From: Prorocentrum cordatum
Lineage: Eukaryota > Sar > Dinophyceae > Prorocentrales > Prorocentraceae
Length of the DNA stretch: 64,000 bases
NCBI GenBank assembly: GCA_963575745.1
Contig: CAUYUJ010007491.1
Coordinates: 453,244-517,243 of the forward strand
Reading direction: 5' to 3'
Below are positions 21,138-32,044 of this stretch, piece after piece. Below the pieces are notes generated by a model. It did not search any database, was not told the origin of the DNA, and saw only the letters and a list, made by a program, of their open reading frames with translations. Position 1 is the first letter of the stretch, and each line of letters starts with the position of its first letter. The translations under genes were made by a program, and so were the position numbers.

Positions 21138-21989
21138 CTACTTGATCACAAAGATCAGGTCCTCGATGTGCTTGACGTTCGGCCTCAGCATCACGTCGCC
21201 GCTCATGTGCCTCAACCTGTCCCGCTTCAGGTGAGAGTACCGCCCTTGCCTGATGACGTCCGTCGCCTTCAAATCGAACGCCCCCCCCCTCAGCCTCTTA
21301 ATGGCCCCGTCCAGGCACCTTATCGGTCCTTCGCCATGGAAGTCGCCCATGTGCACATCAATCAGGATATCCTTCTCCTCGCGGTGGTAGAACTGCGGCT
21401 GGCGCTCGCACCTATCGAGGCCTTCGCCCTTGAGAGTCTTCGCCGCCTTATGTGCCCACCCAGCGCCTGCCAAACGCCGTCCAGGTAGCATCTTGCCCAA
21501 AGCCCAGACGATGTCAGTCGATCTGCCCATCTCAGCCAAAATCGCCAGGTGCTCTGGCGGTGGTTCCAAACAAACCTTCTCCGTCGAGTCCGCCTGGTAG
21601 TATGCCTTCGCGCACTCCGCGATGATGGTCCCGTGGTTATCCTCCTCGATGCTGACGAAGTCCACCAGTCTGCTCGTCTGTGCTGAGGAGCTCGCAGTGA
21701 ACGCGTCGTCCCGCTGCTCCATCCACTTGAACTCCTGGGCCACGTGCCTCCACTTGCAGACGCCTCCGCGCATCTGCGGCTCCCAGCGCGCCTTGATCAT
21801 CTTGAACTCCCCGCTCTCGCTCCTCGGGGCGTCTCTGTGGGCGCCGTAGCGCGCCAGCACCTCCGGCGCTTTCCGCGCCCCTTCGAGCTCCACCGCGGGC
21901 CCCAGACCGCTGGTCGTCACGTAGGATGCCGCGCCCACGCTGCCCAGGATGCTGTAGTCGATGGGTTCGTCCAGCGAGATCGCGTCCAC
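21138..21989 (-). pseudogene. Ty1/copia-like reverse transcriptase fragment
   Basis: 283-residue open frame resembling the Ty1/copia reverse transcriptase family (RVT_2). It shows KARWEPQMRGG, then EFKWMEQRDDAFTASSSAQT (the usual E-F-x-x-x-x-R-D-D-L/A-F block), then IIAECAKAYYQADSTEKVCL, and HMGDFHGEG where a VDD box is expected. Two features argue that it is dead. The Asp of the first catalytic motif (IDVxxAY in active relatives) reads AEC, and the first Asp of the YxDD box is replaced by Gly. The frame stops at 21138 after MLRPNVKHIEDLIFVIK, and no RNase H follows, so the 3' end of the element is lost. It lies on the PPR coding strand within the intron between exons H and I. Confidence 0.75.
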
Positions 21990-22330
21990 CTGCCTCGCTC
22001 GCCTCCCAGGTGAGCCGAATTCCTCACCGTCCGCGGGCCTGACCTGGCCCCTGTGTCATCAGCGCGTCCTCCTCCATCGCGTTCTCCTCCTGAGGTCTGG
22101 CTGCTGCCGCTGCTCCCATTCCAGGTCCTGCCGGTGCCGCTGGTGGTTCTGCTGCGCCTACTGCTGCTGCTTGCGCCCCCTGGTCGGGCGCCCCCTGCTG
22201 TGCTGCCGCAGGAGCTGCCGCTGCCTCCACCTCTGCCTTCGCCTTCTGTTCCGCCGCCGTCAGTGCCGATCGTGAGTGGAGGTCGCTGCATCTTGGGCAG
22301 CAGCTCGCACGGCCTGGCGCTCCGTGCCTC
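21990..22330 (-). pseudogene. Copia-like linker between integrase and reverse transcriptase
   Basis: Low-complexity Ser/Gly/Ala/Arg-rich reading frames bridging the integrase end and the RT fragment. Frames are shifted relative to each other. Such variable spacers are usual between these two domains; no motif is identifiable. Confidence 0.45.
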
Positions 22331-23712
22331 CTAGGGTAGGGCTTTCACCGCCTTCGTCAGCTTCGCGTCAGCTCGCAGCGCTGGCCCCGGCCTCCTGCAG
22401 GTCCTGGCACGATGCCACCCCGCAGGCGTCAGGAACATGAAGTCGTCGCTCTCCTTGTGCTTCCCGATCCAGGTGCCCATCGCGAAGCTCGACTCGCCCT
22501 GGCGCTCGAGCGACGTCGCCGTGGTCTGCCCCGCGTGGGAGGTCGGCACCTTGAAGAGCGCCGTCTCTGCGAAGGGGAGAATCTCGCCGTTGTAAGTCAC
22601 TCCGAAGGCTGCCTGATGAGATGCCCCCCATCGGCCCGCGGTCTGTACGTAGAGGTTGCCCAACTAACGCATCTCGTAAGCCAGCACCAGATCGGTGCGT
22701 CCGCTGTGACCAGCATGCCGTAGCGCTTCTCCAAGTCGAACTTGTGCGTCCTCACCTTCGCCTGAAACCATCTGATCGGAGCCTCGGTCGCGCCCGTGCT
22801 CTGACTGTCCTTCAGGTTCCCACGCTTCTCCTCCAGCTTGGTGCCCCTGCTCTGCTTCCTGCGCGCCTCATCCACCAAGTTCAGGATCGTCGGCTCGCCG
22901 TCCGTCTTGATGTTCACTGTCGCGAGATGCATGCCATCGATGAAGCTAATCGCGCTGGCCATCGCGCAGTCAGTGACCGCCTTGGTCGGCGTCGAGACCG
23001 CGTTGAACATCAGCGTGTCCCTGTCCGCCATCACGAGCGTCGTCGCGAAGATGTCCGCCGCCGGCGGCTCCTCGCCCCCGATCTCTGCCCAGTCGCCGTT
23101 GGTCTTCATGTTGCAGCAATCCAGGGTGATCTGCGCTTTCCCCGTGTCCTTCGGGTCGAAGGTGAGCGTCTTGCGCGGCCTGGTCGTCTCATTTCCTCTC
23201 GCGCAGGCCTCGCACCATGGAGCTCTCGTGAGATGTAGAAGTTCGCGTGCTGCTCGCACCGCCTCCGTCGGCGCTGCTGGTCCGGCTACATCACGTGGTG
23301 CGATCGAGGGCCCTCCCTGAACGGACTCCTCGCGCCTGCGCTCCAGCTTCTTCATCCTGGCGCGGTGCGCTGTGATCCTCCGCTCCGCTTCGCTGAGCCT
23401 CGCCCACAGCTCGTCCTTCCTGCCGTAGATCGGCTGCCCCAGCCCCCCGAGCCTGTCCCGCATGTCATCCGCGCGGCTGTCTGGGTGCAGGACGATCTCT
23501 TGCCCCTCATGCAGTAGTACTGGTTGCCGAGCTAGATGTTCCCTTCCTTTTCCTGATGCAGGTTGCTCAGGTCCGAGTCGAGCCGCCGCGGCTGCCGGTG
23601 GCACCGGCGCTGCCGCCGCCGCGCCTCCGCTGCCAGAAGCCCCGGGCGATGGCGCGAACTCCTCCTGCTGCTCGTTCGCGTTCGCGTTGGCTGCAAACTC
23701 CTTCGCCTCCAT
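22331..23712 (-). pseudogene. Copia-like integrase region (two frames)
   Basis: The 371-residue frame from 23712 contains an HLTRAPWCEACARG zinc-binding segment of the GAG-pre-integrase type (about 23198-23240), an integrase core with ITLDCC (first Asp), VNIKTDGEPTI (second Asp) and a DSQSTGATEAPI block about 39 residues further on (Glu). The C-terminal part (QTAGRWGASHQAAFGVTYNG and on) continues in another frame from about 22663 to 22331, so a single indel near 22660 separates them. It joins the upstream gag-protease frame through another indel near 23710. All DDE residues are kept, unlike in the reverse transcriptase. Confidence 0.75.
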
Positions 23713-25196
23713 CGTCGTCTTGGAAGTCTTCGCCCAGGGTGATGTTCTTCCTGGTGGGCGGGATGCCCTCGGTGAGGTCGCCTCCTGGGCACGTGCGCGC
23801 GCCCGTCTTCGCTCTCAGCCAGAAATCCGCACCCTTGTCCATCGCCTCGAGCAGCGAGAGGATCGGCTTTGATACTGCGTCGCCCAGCCTGAAGTTTGCC
23901 TTCAGCAACTTCGTCTGCTCGCTGTAGTCGTCGACGGCCATCGGCGCCGTCGCGATGGAGCCCATCTTGATCTCCTGCCTCTGCGCGCCCAGCAGCCACG
24001 GCCAATCGCCCGCCGCCTTCCTGCAGCCCTCGCCGAACGTGGTCGGGCCGACGCGGCAGTCGCTCGCCGTGTCCAGCGTGATGAAAGTGGCCCCGTCTAG
24101 ATCCATGCCGCAGCACTCCGCGTCGCCGTCCTCGGCCTTCATCGTCGCGCAGTAGAGCTGCTCGTCGTCGCAGATCTCGCACTCGAGCCCCGCGCGCTCG
24201 ATGCTGGCAACCGTCTTCGGCTCCGCGTTCTCCTGCTCGATCGCAGCATTTCCCATGGCCTTTTCGTCGGCGATCCGCTCCCTGCAGTCTGCCTGTTTGT
24301 GGCCCGTCTTGTGGCAATAATCGCACTTGCTTGTGGACGTGGAGCTGTTCTTGCCTTTGCCGTCTTTGCTGGAGCTTCTGCATTTTCCTTTGCCGCCACC
24401 CTTCGGCTTGCCCTTGTCGCGCCAGTAGCAGTCGCGCGCTGCGTGGTTCGGCTCGCTGCAGAGCTGGCACTTGTCCTTGCCACCCTGCTTGCCCTTGCCC
24501 TTGGAGATCGCGTTGGCGTCCATGTCGTTGCTGCCTCTCCCTGCTGTTGGCGGCTTCGCGATAACTCCACTCTGGCCGATCACTGCCTCGAAGATACGGG
24601 CCCGCATCTGCGCGATGTCGCTCCGCGCGCCCCTCTGCGCAGACCGCAACATGGTCTTCACGTCCTCGGGCGCGTGCGCCATGATCGCGCTCGTCTTCAT
24701 TTTCTGCGTGGCCTCTTCGCCTGTCGCCCGCTCGTAGCGGGAGATCAGCTCGCCCCAGGCTAACAGCACCTCCGTGAAGCGCTCTTTGCCTTCGCGGTCC
24801 TTCCACCAGAGCGGCGTCGGGATCTGCTGGGCCATCTGGCAGTGCTCCCAATTCAGTCTTGGGCGGTGCTCCCTGCACAGCCTCCGCAAAGCCTCGAAGC
24901 CATCTCCCCTTGGCCACAAATTGACGATGCGCCGTACCCTTCGTCGTGCTCGCCAGCAGGTGAAACAAGCTCTTGCCGACCTGCACCCCCTGCTCGCCGA
25001 TCTGCTTCACGGCGAGAGGCTCCGCTGCATCTCTGGCCAACTCCACGCCCGCTGCCCAACCCAGCAGCCCGCAATAGCTCTCGAACGGGAAGGTCCAAAC
25101 CTCGAAGTCCTTCTTGTTGTCTGTGAACGTCGGCGCCTTCCCGGCGCCTCTGGAGTCCAGCCGCTGCACCCCAGCTGCAGCCGCCTCGGCCGCCAT
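23711..25196 (-). pseudogene. Copia-like gag and protease region
   Basis: Begins MAAEAAAAGVQRL at 25196. The first ~93 residues (FTDNKKDFEVWTFPFESYC, LLASTTKGTAHRQFV) are gag-like; an indel near 24917 shifts to the frame that continues GDGFEALRRLCREHRPRLNW. Two CX2CX4HX4C zinc knuckles follow: CQLCSEPNHAARDC (24428-24469) and CDYCHKTGHKQADC (24284-24325). A retropepsin-like site ITLDTASDCRVGP (24041-24083) comes next; the usual DTG/DSG is DTAS here, which may be lineage-typical. Together with the downstream domains the order is gag, protease, integrase, RT, as in Ty1/copia. I could not identify LTRs around 25.2-25.4 kb or at 21.1 kb. Confidence 0.75.
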
Positions 25197-25444
25197 GGCG
25201 CGCTGGCGCCACTAGCCTCTTGGGAATGGTCAATATCCTACACCTGTCACCATGCAGACATGATGATCGGACCCGATGCTTCTCTCGAGCCCCAGATGGG
25301 CTATGGCGGGAACGCCCGCTCCACACAGTCCAGGCCCACACGGGCCACGTACAAAGGGCCTCCTTGGGCCTGTGTCGCACGCCAGGGCCGCTTCAGGCCC
25401 CGGCCCCGCTGTGAGAACCTCGGGAGGGGCCGTACACGCACTGA

Positions 25445-25576
25445 CACGTGCAAATACAGCAAACCATAGATTGCGCCACGTGGGTTTCACAACCTAGACT
25501 GTTCCATGTGAATGTATCTATATGTGTTTATGTTTGTATAAATAAATGTATGTATATGTGTGTATATGTGTATATA

Positions 25577-25609
<33 letters not shown>

Positions 25610-26095
25610 GTGTCTTTGTAGATGTTTATGTGTATATATACATATACATATATATATGTACGCACATTGCACCATATCGATACAAATAGTAGAATGTACC
25701 ACGCGCACATGTACATCTAAGTTTGTGTGCCTGCAAAAGTAGATGTATAAATATGCACATCTATGTACATATATACATGCACCCACACATACCGATTCAC
25801 ACATATATATATATATGTGTATGGATACTACACCATCTTTATCGTATACTATGGGTTGCAAACCATGTGCTGCAATCGTATGACTGAATCACATAGATTG
25901 CGTCATATGGATTGCATCGCATCTATTGCTCCACAACGATTACACAACCAACGTGGCACCACACATGTTGCACCACACAAGTTGCTCCACATTTATTGCA
26001 CCGAGGTGCACAACATAGATTGCACAACACATCTTGCACCACCTAGATTGTACCACGCAGCTTGCTCCACACAGGTTGCGCAACGTAAAATGCTA
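25445..26095. repeat. Degenerate ~19-bp ATTGCACCACACA repeat interrupted by an AT microsatellite
   Basis: Units like ACATAGATTGCACCACACA and CAAGTTGCTCCACATTTATT recur with roughly 17-20-bp spacing at 25445-25500 and 25855-26095. Between them (25505-25850) lies a TATATG/TGTATA microsatellite. The reverse complement matches the 2.63-2.79 kb repeat. Confidence 0.65.
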
Positions 26096-26454
26096 GAAAC
26101 GCTCTCCTTGGGGTCCACACTGGCTAACATTTGGGATCGACGGATGAAGTTCAGAGCCCCATGGTCAATGCGATTTAGCAGTCAATGCACGGGCACCCAA
26201 AGGGGCTGCCGCCAGGGGGTACATCACGGTTCCGTTCGCGCTGAGATAGGGTAGCCGCCAGGGGGCTCGGCACTGGCCCGTTCGGGCCCAGATTGCGGGG
26301 ACGTCTCAAGCGAAACCCCGTATGGGAGAGTAGAAGCGACACTCGCATGACAACCGCGACGTAGCAAGCATGATGCTTGAGCCTCCCAAAGGGGAGCCCT
26401 CTCATACTCCCCAGACCCGCTTGTACTCAGCCAGCCAGACCCGCTAATAACCGG

Positions 26455-26494
26455 ACTCACACACACACACATATATATATATATATACACACAC

Positions 26495-26543
<49 letters not shown>

Positions 26544-26555
26544 GAGAGCGCCCAT
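26455..26555. repeat. (CA)n(TA)n(CA)n(GA)n compound microsatellite
   Basis: Four dinucleotide blocks in succession, ending in about 25 GA units with CGA interruptions. Confidence 0.9.
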
Positions 26556-26744
26556 GTGGCACTATCCACGTGGTACAATGTTTGTCCGTATCAAAAAATG
26601 CTGCTGGTATCGAGGACGAGCCCAAAAAAAGGACCGATGAACGACGGGCGAGGAGCAGGGAAGGATGCTTCTGCAGCGGCCACAAGACGAATTTCCCAAT
26701 GGCCTCGGTCGCTCGCTCATGTAGCTCTCCCGGGCCCAAGAGTG

Positions 26745-27290
26745 TCCTCGTTGTGGGCTTCATTGGGCTCCTTTGGGGCCATCTCGGGCCTCCAGGGGCC
26801 ATCTTGGCGTCCCTTCGAGCCTCTTGGTGCTGTTCTTGGAGATTTTGGGGGCGGTTGGGAGGTGCCTTGTAACCCTTCTGGGGCTGTCTTTAGCCATCTT
26901 ATTGCCGACTGCGGAACATCGTGGGCTGACCAGGCCCATCTTAGGGATTATGCAGGCCTCTCAAGCCCTTTTCCAAGCCTCTGGGGCACATATGCAAGCC
27001 ATCTGTAATCGAAGGAGAATGCTGGACACGTGCGAAAATCGCTAGGTTTTCGTAGATGTGCGCCTCTTGGGAGCCCTGCACGGAAGCATCCTAGAGGCCT
27101 TTGGGGGCCATTGGCGGCGTCTTGGGGCGTCGTGCCTCTTCTTCAGCTCGTCCTGGGGGCCATGTCGGGATCTCTGGACTTCTGAGGGCTATTGTCTAGG
27201 CCGTCCAGCGCCGTCGGTGGCTGTTCTCGAGGCTGTCAAGGGTCGTCGGGGTGCGCCCAAGCCTCGGGAGGCCAGCCACTAGAGCCCGGC
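26745..27290. repeat. Spacer repeat block
   Basis: CTTGGGGCC-type spacer, with the AT-rich hairpin-like word CGAAAATCGCTAGGTTTTCG near 27030. Confidence 0.6.
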
Positions 27291-27479
27291 ACTGCTCCTG
27301 GCACTGCACGATGAGGGCATTTGACACGGAGCCATTGGATAGGTAATCCAGAGTCTGGAAGCTGGTGGAACACCAACGGGGGCTTGGCCGATACCCCCGC
27401 CGCCCTCATCAGATAAGGAATAATCCAGGGTCTGAAGTCTCCTGGGCACAGTCATTAACGAATCACCCACCGAAGTGTA

Positions 27480-27689
27480 GATGACGCTGGGCTCAACATT
27501 CGCCTCCCGCATCTCGCTGAAAAGCGCCAAAGCTCGCTGCCATTGCTCGCCCTTCTCACAAGCGCTGATCCCTGCACTGAAGGCTATGACTCCAGGCTCC
27601 AGCTTCGCCTCCGACATCTCGCCGAGCAGCGCTAAAGACCACTGCCACTGCTCGCCTTTCTCGCACGCGCTGATCCCAGCGTTACAGCT
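27480..27689 (-). CDS. PPR exon H: two PPR units
   Basis: Two minus-strand units: (C)NAGISACEKGEQWQWSLALL with GEMSEAKLEPGVIA, then FSAGISACEKGEQWQRALAL with FSEMREANVEPSVIY. The exon-like core is exactly 210 nt, that is 2 x 35 codons. The acceptor seems to be ACGTCAG, without the CTAG form seen in other exons. After the second unit comes TACACTTCGGTGGGTGATTC, where TCG followed by GTGGGT is a plausible GT donor, though its phase does not match exon I. Confidence 0.7.
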
Positions 27690-27829
27690 GACGTGAGTTA
27701 AAAAACAGACGGGCTAGCAGCCGAGCGTACTTTCATACCCTATTCAATGGCAGCAAGTGGTCCAACAGACTCGGCAACTCTACACTGATCGTTTTGGCCT
27801 CACAGGCTTGGGGACTATGCAGAGACTGC

Positions 27830-28700
27830 GGGGACTGGGCAACCATCGGGATCCAGGGGCGCTCCCAGCGTGGGTCCTGCTTGGAGCCCGTGTGGAGCCC
27901 TCTGCTGCTCACTTGGGGCCATCGTGGGCCCTGGACGCCACCTGGGCGTCACATGGGGCTTCTGGTTGGAAATTGTGGGGGCTCTGGGACCCTTGGTCCC
28001 TGGCAGATCTCTGTGGTCACTCTTATGCAGGCCCCGCAGGCGTCTGGGGCCCGTCGTCGAGGCCTGTCGAGCTCCCCTGGGGCACGCAGCCCTTGGGTCC
28101 TCTCAGTGCGCACCCACCGGTCTCGTCGGGATCTCTTCGGGGCCCTCGGGGCTCTGAGAGTTCTTGCCCCCCTCGAGGCCGGAAGCACTGCTCGTCTCCT
28201 CGGACACGCCCTGCACCCGATATTGTCTGGTGCGCCCGCGGATGGAATCCACCGAGGCCCTTGTGGAGCCACCTGGGGCCCTCGCGGGGCAGATGGGGCT
28301 CCTTGGACAAATGCAAGAGCAGCCGAGAGGAAGTGGCGACAACGAGGGGGGAGGATGGCCTGGGTGACGTTTTGGAGGCCGTGGTGGGGGCAGGGGGGGG
28401 GGGGAACTTGGGCCCTGCTGACGTCATTTAGGGCCTTCGGGTGCGGCGTTACGGGGTCTGGGCTGGCTCGGTGGAGCCCCGCCAGGCCCTGTCGGGGCGG
28501 CCTCGGGCCACCTTGGTAGCTTTCTTGGGCCCGCATTGGAGGCCGCCTCGGGCCATCCTGGGGTCGACTGTGCGCAAGCAGAGGGGACCCTAGGCTGGAG
28601 TGACCCTCGGTGCGCGGCTCTAGGGGGGCCGCGGATGGGTGGGTGGCCTCTGGGGATGGGGGCCTCTGGGAATCGAGCCAGGGCGAGATCCCTGCTGCTG
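27830..28700. repeat. Spacer repeat block
   Basis: GC-rich spacer with GGGGCC/CTTGGG words. The overlapping open frames on both strands have no domain. Confidence 0.5.
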
Positions 28701-28734
28701 GCCCTGTTCGCATGCCCTGCGACCAGCATGTACT

Positions 28735-29530
28735 GAGATGAGCGCGCGATTTGCGATGGTTTTCCCGGCCTGCACGTACCTATATGTGGGCATGTAAAGT
28801 ACAGGCAAGCCAGTTGCATGTGATTCACCAGCCACGTGAATTCACACACGACACATTGCTAGGATAGAATACACCTACCACATTCCCCTCCAACAAAAGA
28901 TGTTCCTCAACAAGGTTACACGAGACAGACGGCCGCTAAGTAGATGAGGCGTTTGCGATTAGTCCCATCTGTCATGATTCAAGCAGACAGACCTTCTGGC
29001 CACGCATGTCAATTTACAACGCGAACATATATTACTGATAAACGTTCGGTAACACATGTTGGACGTGGCATTTCTCTCCAGATTTACAAGTTAGAATATC
29101 CACTTCAAGCGTTTGTGCGTTCCGCCTCCCCCCCGCGAATCTTGTTTCTCCATTTGGGCGTCCCGTCAACACCCCGCGAAATAATAAAAACTGCCACGGC
29201 CATTTGAAATCCTGGAAACTACCGTGACCCCTCGTCGCTGGAGAATCACACAGGAACGTTTGGGTGGTGTGCCATCTTGCCTAATCGTTTTGCGTTGTTC
29301 CCGGGGGGCGGACTGGTTGCGGTTCCAGCAATTGCACACCACGTGCGTTGTCGTTGCCGCACGTGGAGCGAACCGCGGGACAGATGCGCACCCTCGTGCT
29401 ATATCTGCCAGCTGCGACGCTGCGCGCATCCCCGCCAGCCCATCCAGACACGATGCCCACGAGAGCTGTCTAGCGAGGCGCGGTGGCGCCAATGATGGCG
29501 AAGGGAGTAGAGTCATCTGCTCGGACACCA
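28735..29530. other. More AT-balanced stretch without a supported gene
   Basis: Base composition shifts toward AT relative to the flanks. No frame longer than about 120 residues and no recognisable motif on either strand. Nothing is annotated. Confidence 0.5.
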
Positions 29531-29655
29531 TCTAGGACCAATCTAGGAGGCCTCCTGGACTCAAGGGACCATCGTTGGGCCACTGGAGTGGCCGTTGGCC
29601 CCCCCCCCCAGATCCATCTCGGGGCCCTCGCCCCTCAGCGGCCTCTCTGGGGTCT

Positions 29656-29698
29656 CGCGTGTGCTTGTGTGTGTGTGTGTGAGTGTGTGTGTGTGGAG
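29656..29698. repeat. (GT)n microsatellite
   Basis: About 18 GT units with a single GA interruption. Confidence 0.9.
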
Positions 29699-30360
29699 GC
29701 GTCGGGGCTATCTTGGAGACAGTCGATGAACAAACTGCGGATGTGCAGGCCGCCCCCCGTCGGGACACTCAACAATCCCCTCTAGGGGCGCTCTTGCAAG
29801 GCGTTCCGAGGGCGCACGGCCCTTCGGGGCTACGTCGTGCACCTGTTCGGCCCTCGTGGGGCTCGCCCGGGCGCTCTTGGAGCCATCTAGCTTCGGGGGC
29901 CAGTTGGGCGCGACAACATGAAGAAGGGAGCACAAGCAGCAAGGAAAACAATTCAGGAATCGCAGGGAGCCTGCCCCATGGGGCGCCTCTCCAAGCTTCC
30001 CCGCTGCATCTTTGAGCCGCCTTGATGCGTCGCCTGCAGCCTTGGAGGCTATCTGGCGCCATCTGGCCTTCCCAACGGCCCGCGCCCCCCCCACATCTTT
30101 GCAGGCCCATGGGGATGGGGGGTCGTGCGGCGGCAACCTCCTCCCCGAAGAAGGGCTCGAACAGAACGATCCCAGAAGCGTTGCATCGCGATGCCTGTTC
30201 AGTCGTGCCGCCATCATGCACTGATGTCTGAAGGCTTGCCCGCGTCTTTCACTCGAGAGTTCGGCAGGCTCGAAGAGCTGACAAAGCTGACGGCCAACGG
30301 ACATCATCAACGCCTGATGGCCTGCTTGCGCATGCACAACTTGTCATATCTCATCGAAGT

Positions 30361-30835
30361 AGTTCGAGCTGGTCCGGGGTGTGGTTCGGGCGTGGTTCGG
30401 GCGGGGTTCGGGCGTGGTTCGGGCGTGGTTCGGGCGCGGTTCGGGCGCGGTTCGGGCGCGGTTCGGGCGCGGTTCGGGCGCGGTTCGGGCGCGGTTCGGG
30501 CGCGGTGTGGGCGTGGTTCGCGCGTGGTTCGCGCGTGGTGCGGGGCGTGGTTCGCGCGTGGTTCGGTCGTGGTTCGCGCGTGCTTCGGAGCGTGGTCCGA
30601 GCATGGTTCGCGCGTGGTTCGCGCGTGGTTCGCGCGTGGTTCGCGCGTGGCTCGCGCGTGGTTCGCGCGTGGTTTGGAGCGTGGTTCGGAGCGTGGTTCG
30701 GAGCGTGGTTCGCGCGTGGCTCGCGCATGGTTCGCGCGTGGTTCGCGCGTGCTTCGCGCGTGCTTCGCGCGTGGTTCGCGCGTGTTTCGATCCTAATTCG
30801 CGCGTGATCCGCGTGTGGTTCGTGCGTGGTTGGAA
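30361..30835. repeat. 11-bp minisatellite, about 43 units
   Basis: Unit GCGTGGTTCGG, with GCGCGGTTCGG and GCGCGTGGTTC phase variants, runs for about 475 bp. Homogeneous sub-blocks (GGGCGC-type first, then CGCGTG-type) suggest unequal exchange. Since 11 is not a multiple of three, all plus-strand frames read the same 11-residue period (like VRAWFARGS) and at least five of six frames are open. The protein frames are therefore not annotated. Confidence 0.9.
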
Positions 30836-31069
30836 AAGGGTTCGCAAGCGCCGAAACAGCCCCAAAAACATCAGGAACAGCTCCCAAAGACGAGGGCCAA
30901 ATAACTTGTCCTGTGGCCATCCTAGGCCATCACGGCCATCTTGCTGCACGATGGGGCGTCGAGGTCGAACTTCATGGCACGCTTCCACTCTTGGGCCGCG
31001 GATCCTGGAACCGAAGGTGAGGCCAGCGTTGCCTATCTTGGCTACGGGTGATCCGATGCGCAGCTGCGA

Positions 31070-31320
31070 GCTCGCACGACAATCAACACATGTCTCCCCG
31101 CGGGGTCCCCCACGGGGAGCCCGATAGTGTCTCCCATGGGGACCCTCCCCCCATATGGGTTCATCTAGGGCTAGGGCCCCACTTTAGGGCCCCTATGGGG
31201 TACTTACAAAGTATCTGCATGAGGCCCCCTTGTGCAGAGTCCCTACAAAGTCTATCATAGGGTCCCTCCATAGGGTCTCCCCGTAGCGTCTCCAATATAA
31301 GCTCCCCATTTGCCCACACA
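31070..31320. repeat. Cluster of short GC-box palindromes
   Basis: Repeated inverted words such as CTCCCCGCGGGG, CCCCCACGGGGA, GGGCCCC with CTTTA spacer, and CATAGGGTCTCC variants. Function unknown. Confidence 0.5.
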
Positions 31321-31366
31321 TAGAACCCCATAAGGTATATATCATGTAGCAGGTGGATCGCCGCTA

Positions 31367-31391
31367 AACTTGCCAAATAACTTGGCAAGTT
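31367..31391. other. Perfect 10-bp hairpin
   Basis: AACTTGCCAA-ATAAC-TTGGCAAGTT. Not followed by a T-run on either strand, so not called a terminator. Confidence 0.7.
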
Positions 31392-31486
31392 GGGCTACGT
31401 ATTGATCCGTTTCTCTTATGGAAGTCTCGCTAAAGTCGTATACCTTCGTTAAACACTTAGCTATCCTCACGAAGCCATGCCAACCC

Positions 31487-31615
31487 CCACGATCATCTCA
31501 GTAGTACAAATGACGTCGGGCTCTAGCTTCACATCCCGCATCGCGGTGAGCAGCGCCAACGCCCGCTGCCACTGCTCGCTTTTCTCGCACGCGCTGATCC
31601 CAGCGTTGTAGCTGA
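31487..31615 (-). CDS. PPR exon G: one PPR unit
   Basis: One unit (SYNAGISACEKSEQWQRALA, LLTAMRDVKLEPDVI) followed by CTTEMIVGV before the frame ends at 31467. The acceptor CACACTAG, then TCAGC, is phase 1 and matches the phase-1 donor of exon F, giving a V-S-Y-N join. The donor of this exon is uncertain: ACTACTGA followed by GATGATC would be a phase-2 GA donor matching the phase-2 acceptor of exon H, but this is weak. Confidence 0.7.
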
Positions 31616-32044
31616 CTAGTGTGTACCCATGCTTGCTGCCACTGGCGGAGATGGCCCAAAGTGGGCCCAAATGGCGTCGAAGACATGGCCTATCATGATA
31701 GGGCAGGGGCGAGACCCGCCAAAAAAAACCATCAAGCCCAAAAGATGGCCCGAAATGATCGCCGGAAGGAGCTGGAGATTGCCCAAAGTGGACCGAAATA
31801 GCATCGAAAACCTGCCCCGTCATGATAGGGCAGGGCCGAGACCTGCCAAGAGATCTCTGGGGCCTGTTTCAAAAACCTCTCGAAGCTGTGACCCCCCCCG
31901 AGGCGAGGCGATTCTGGGCTACCAGAAAAGCGAAACACGGCATCGCCTCAAGAGGCCGCGGAGAGGGCTCCAGACCGACAAAAAAAGCGAGGGATTTGGG
32001 GCCAAATCCGGCAGGGAGCGCCGAACAAGCATGAGAGACCCATG

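Noticed and set aside
21031-25469. Plus-strand frames opposite the copia-like element
   Set aside because: Shadows of the minus-strand gag-pol sequence, which carries the zinc knuckles and integrase motifs.
30361-30835. CRISPR-like direct repeat array
   Set aside because: Unit is 11 bp with no spacers; a minisatellite in a eukaryotic genome.
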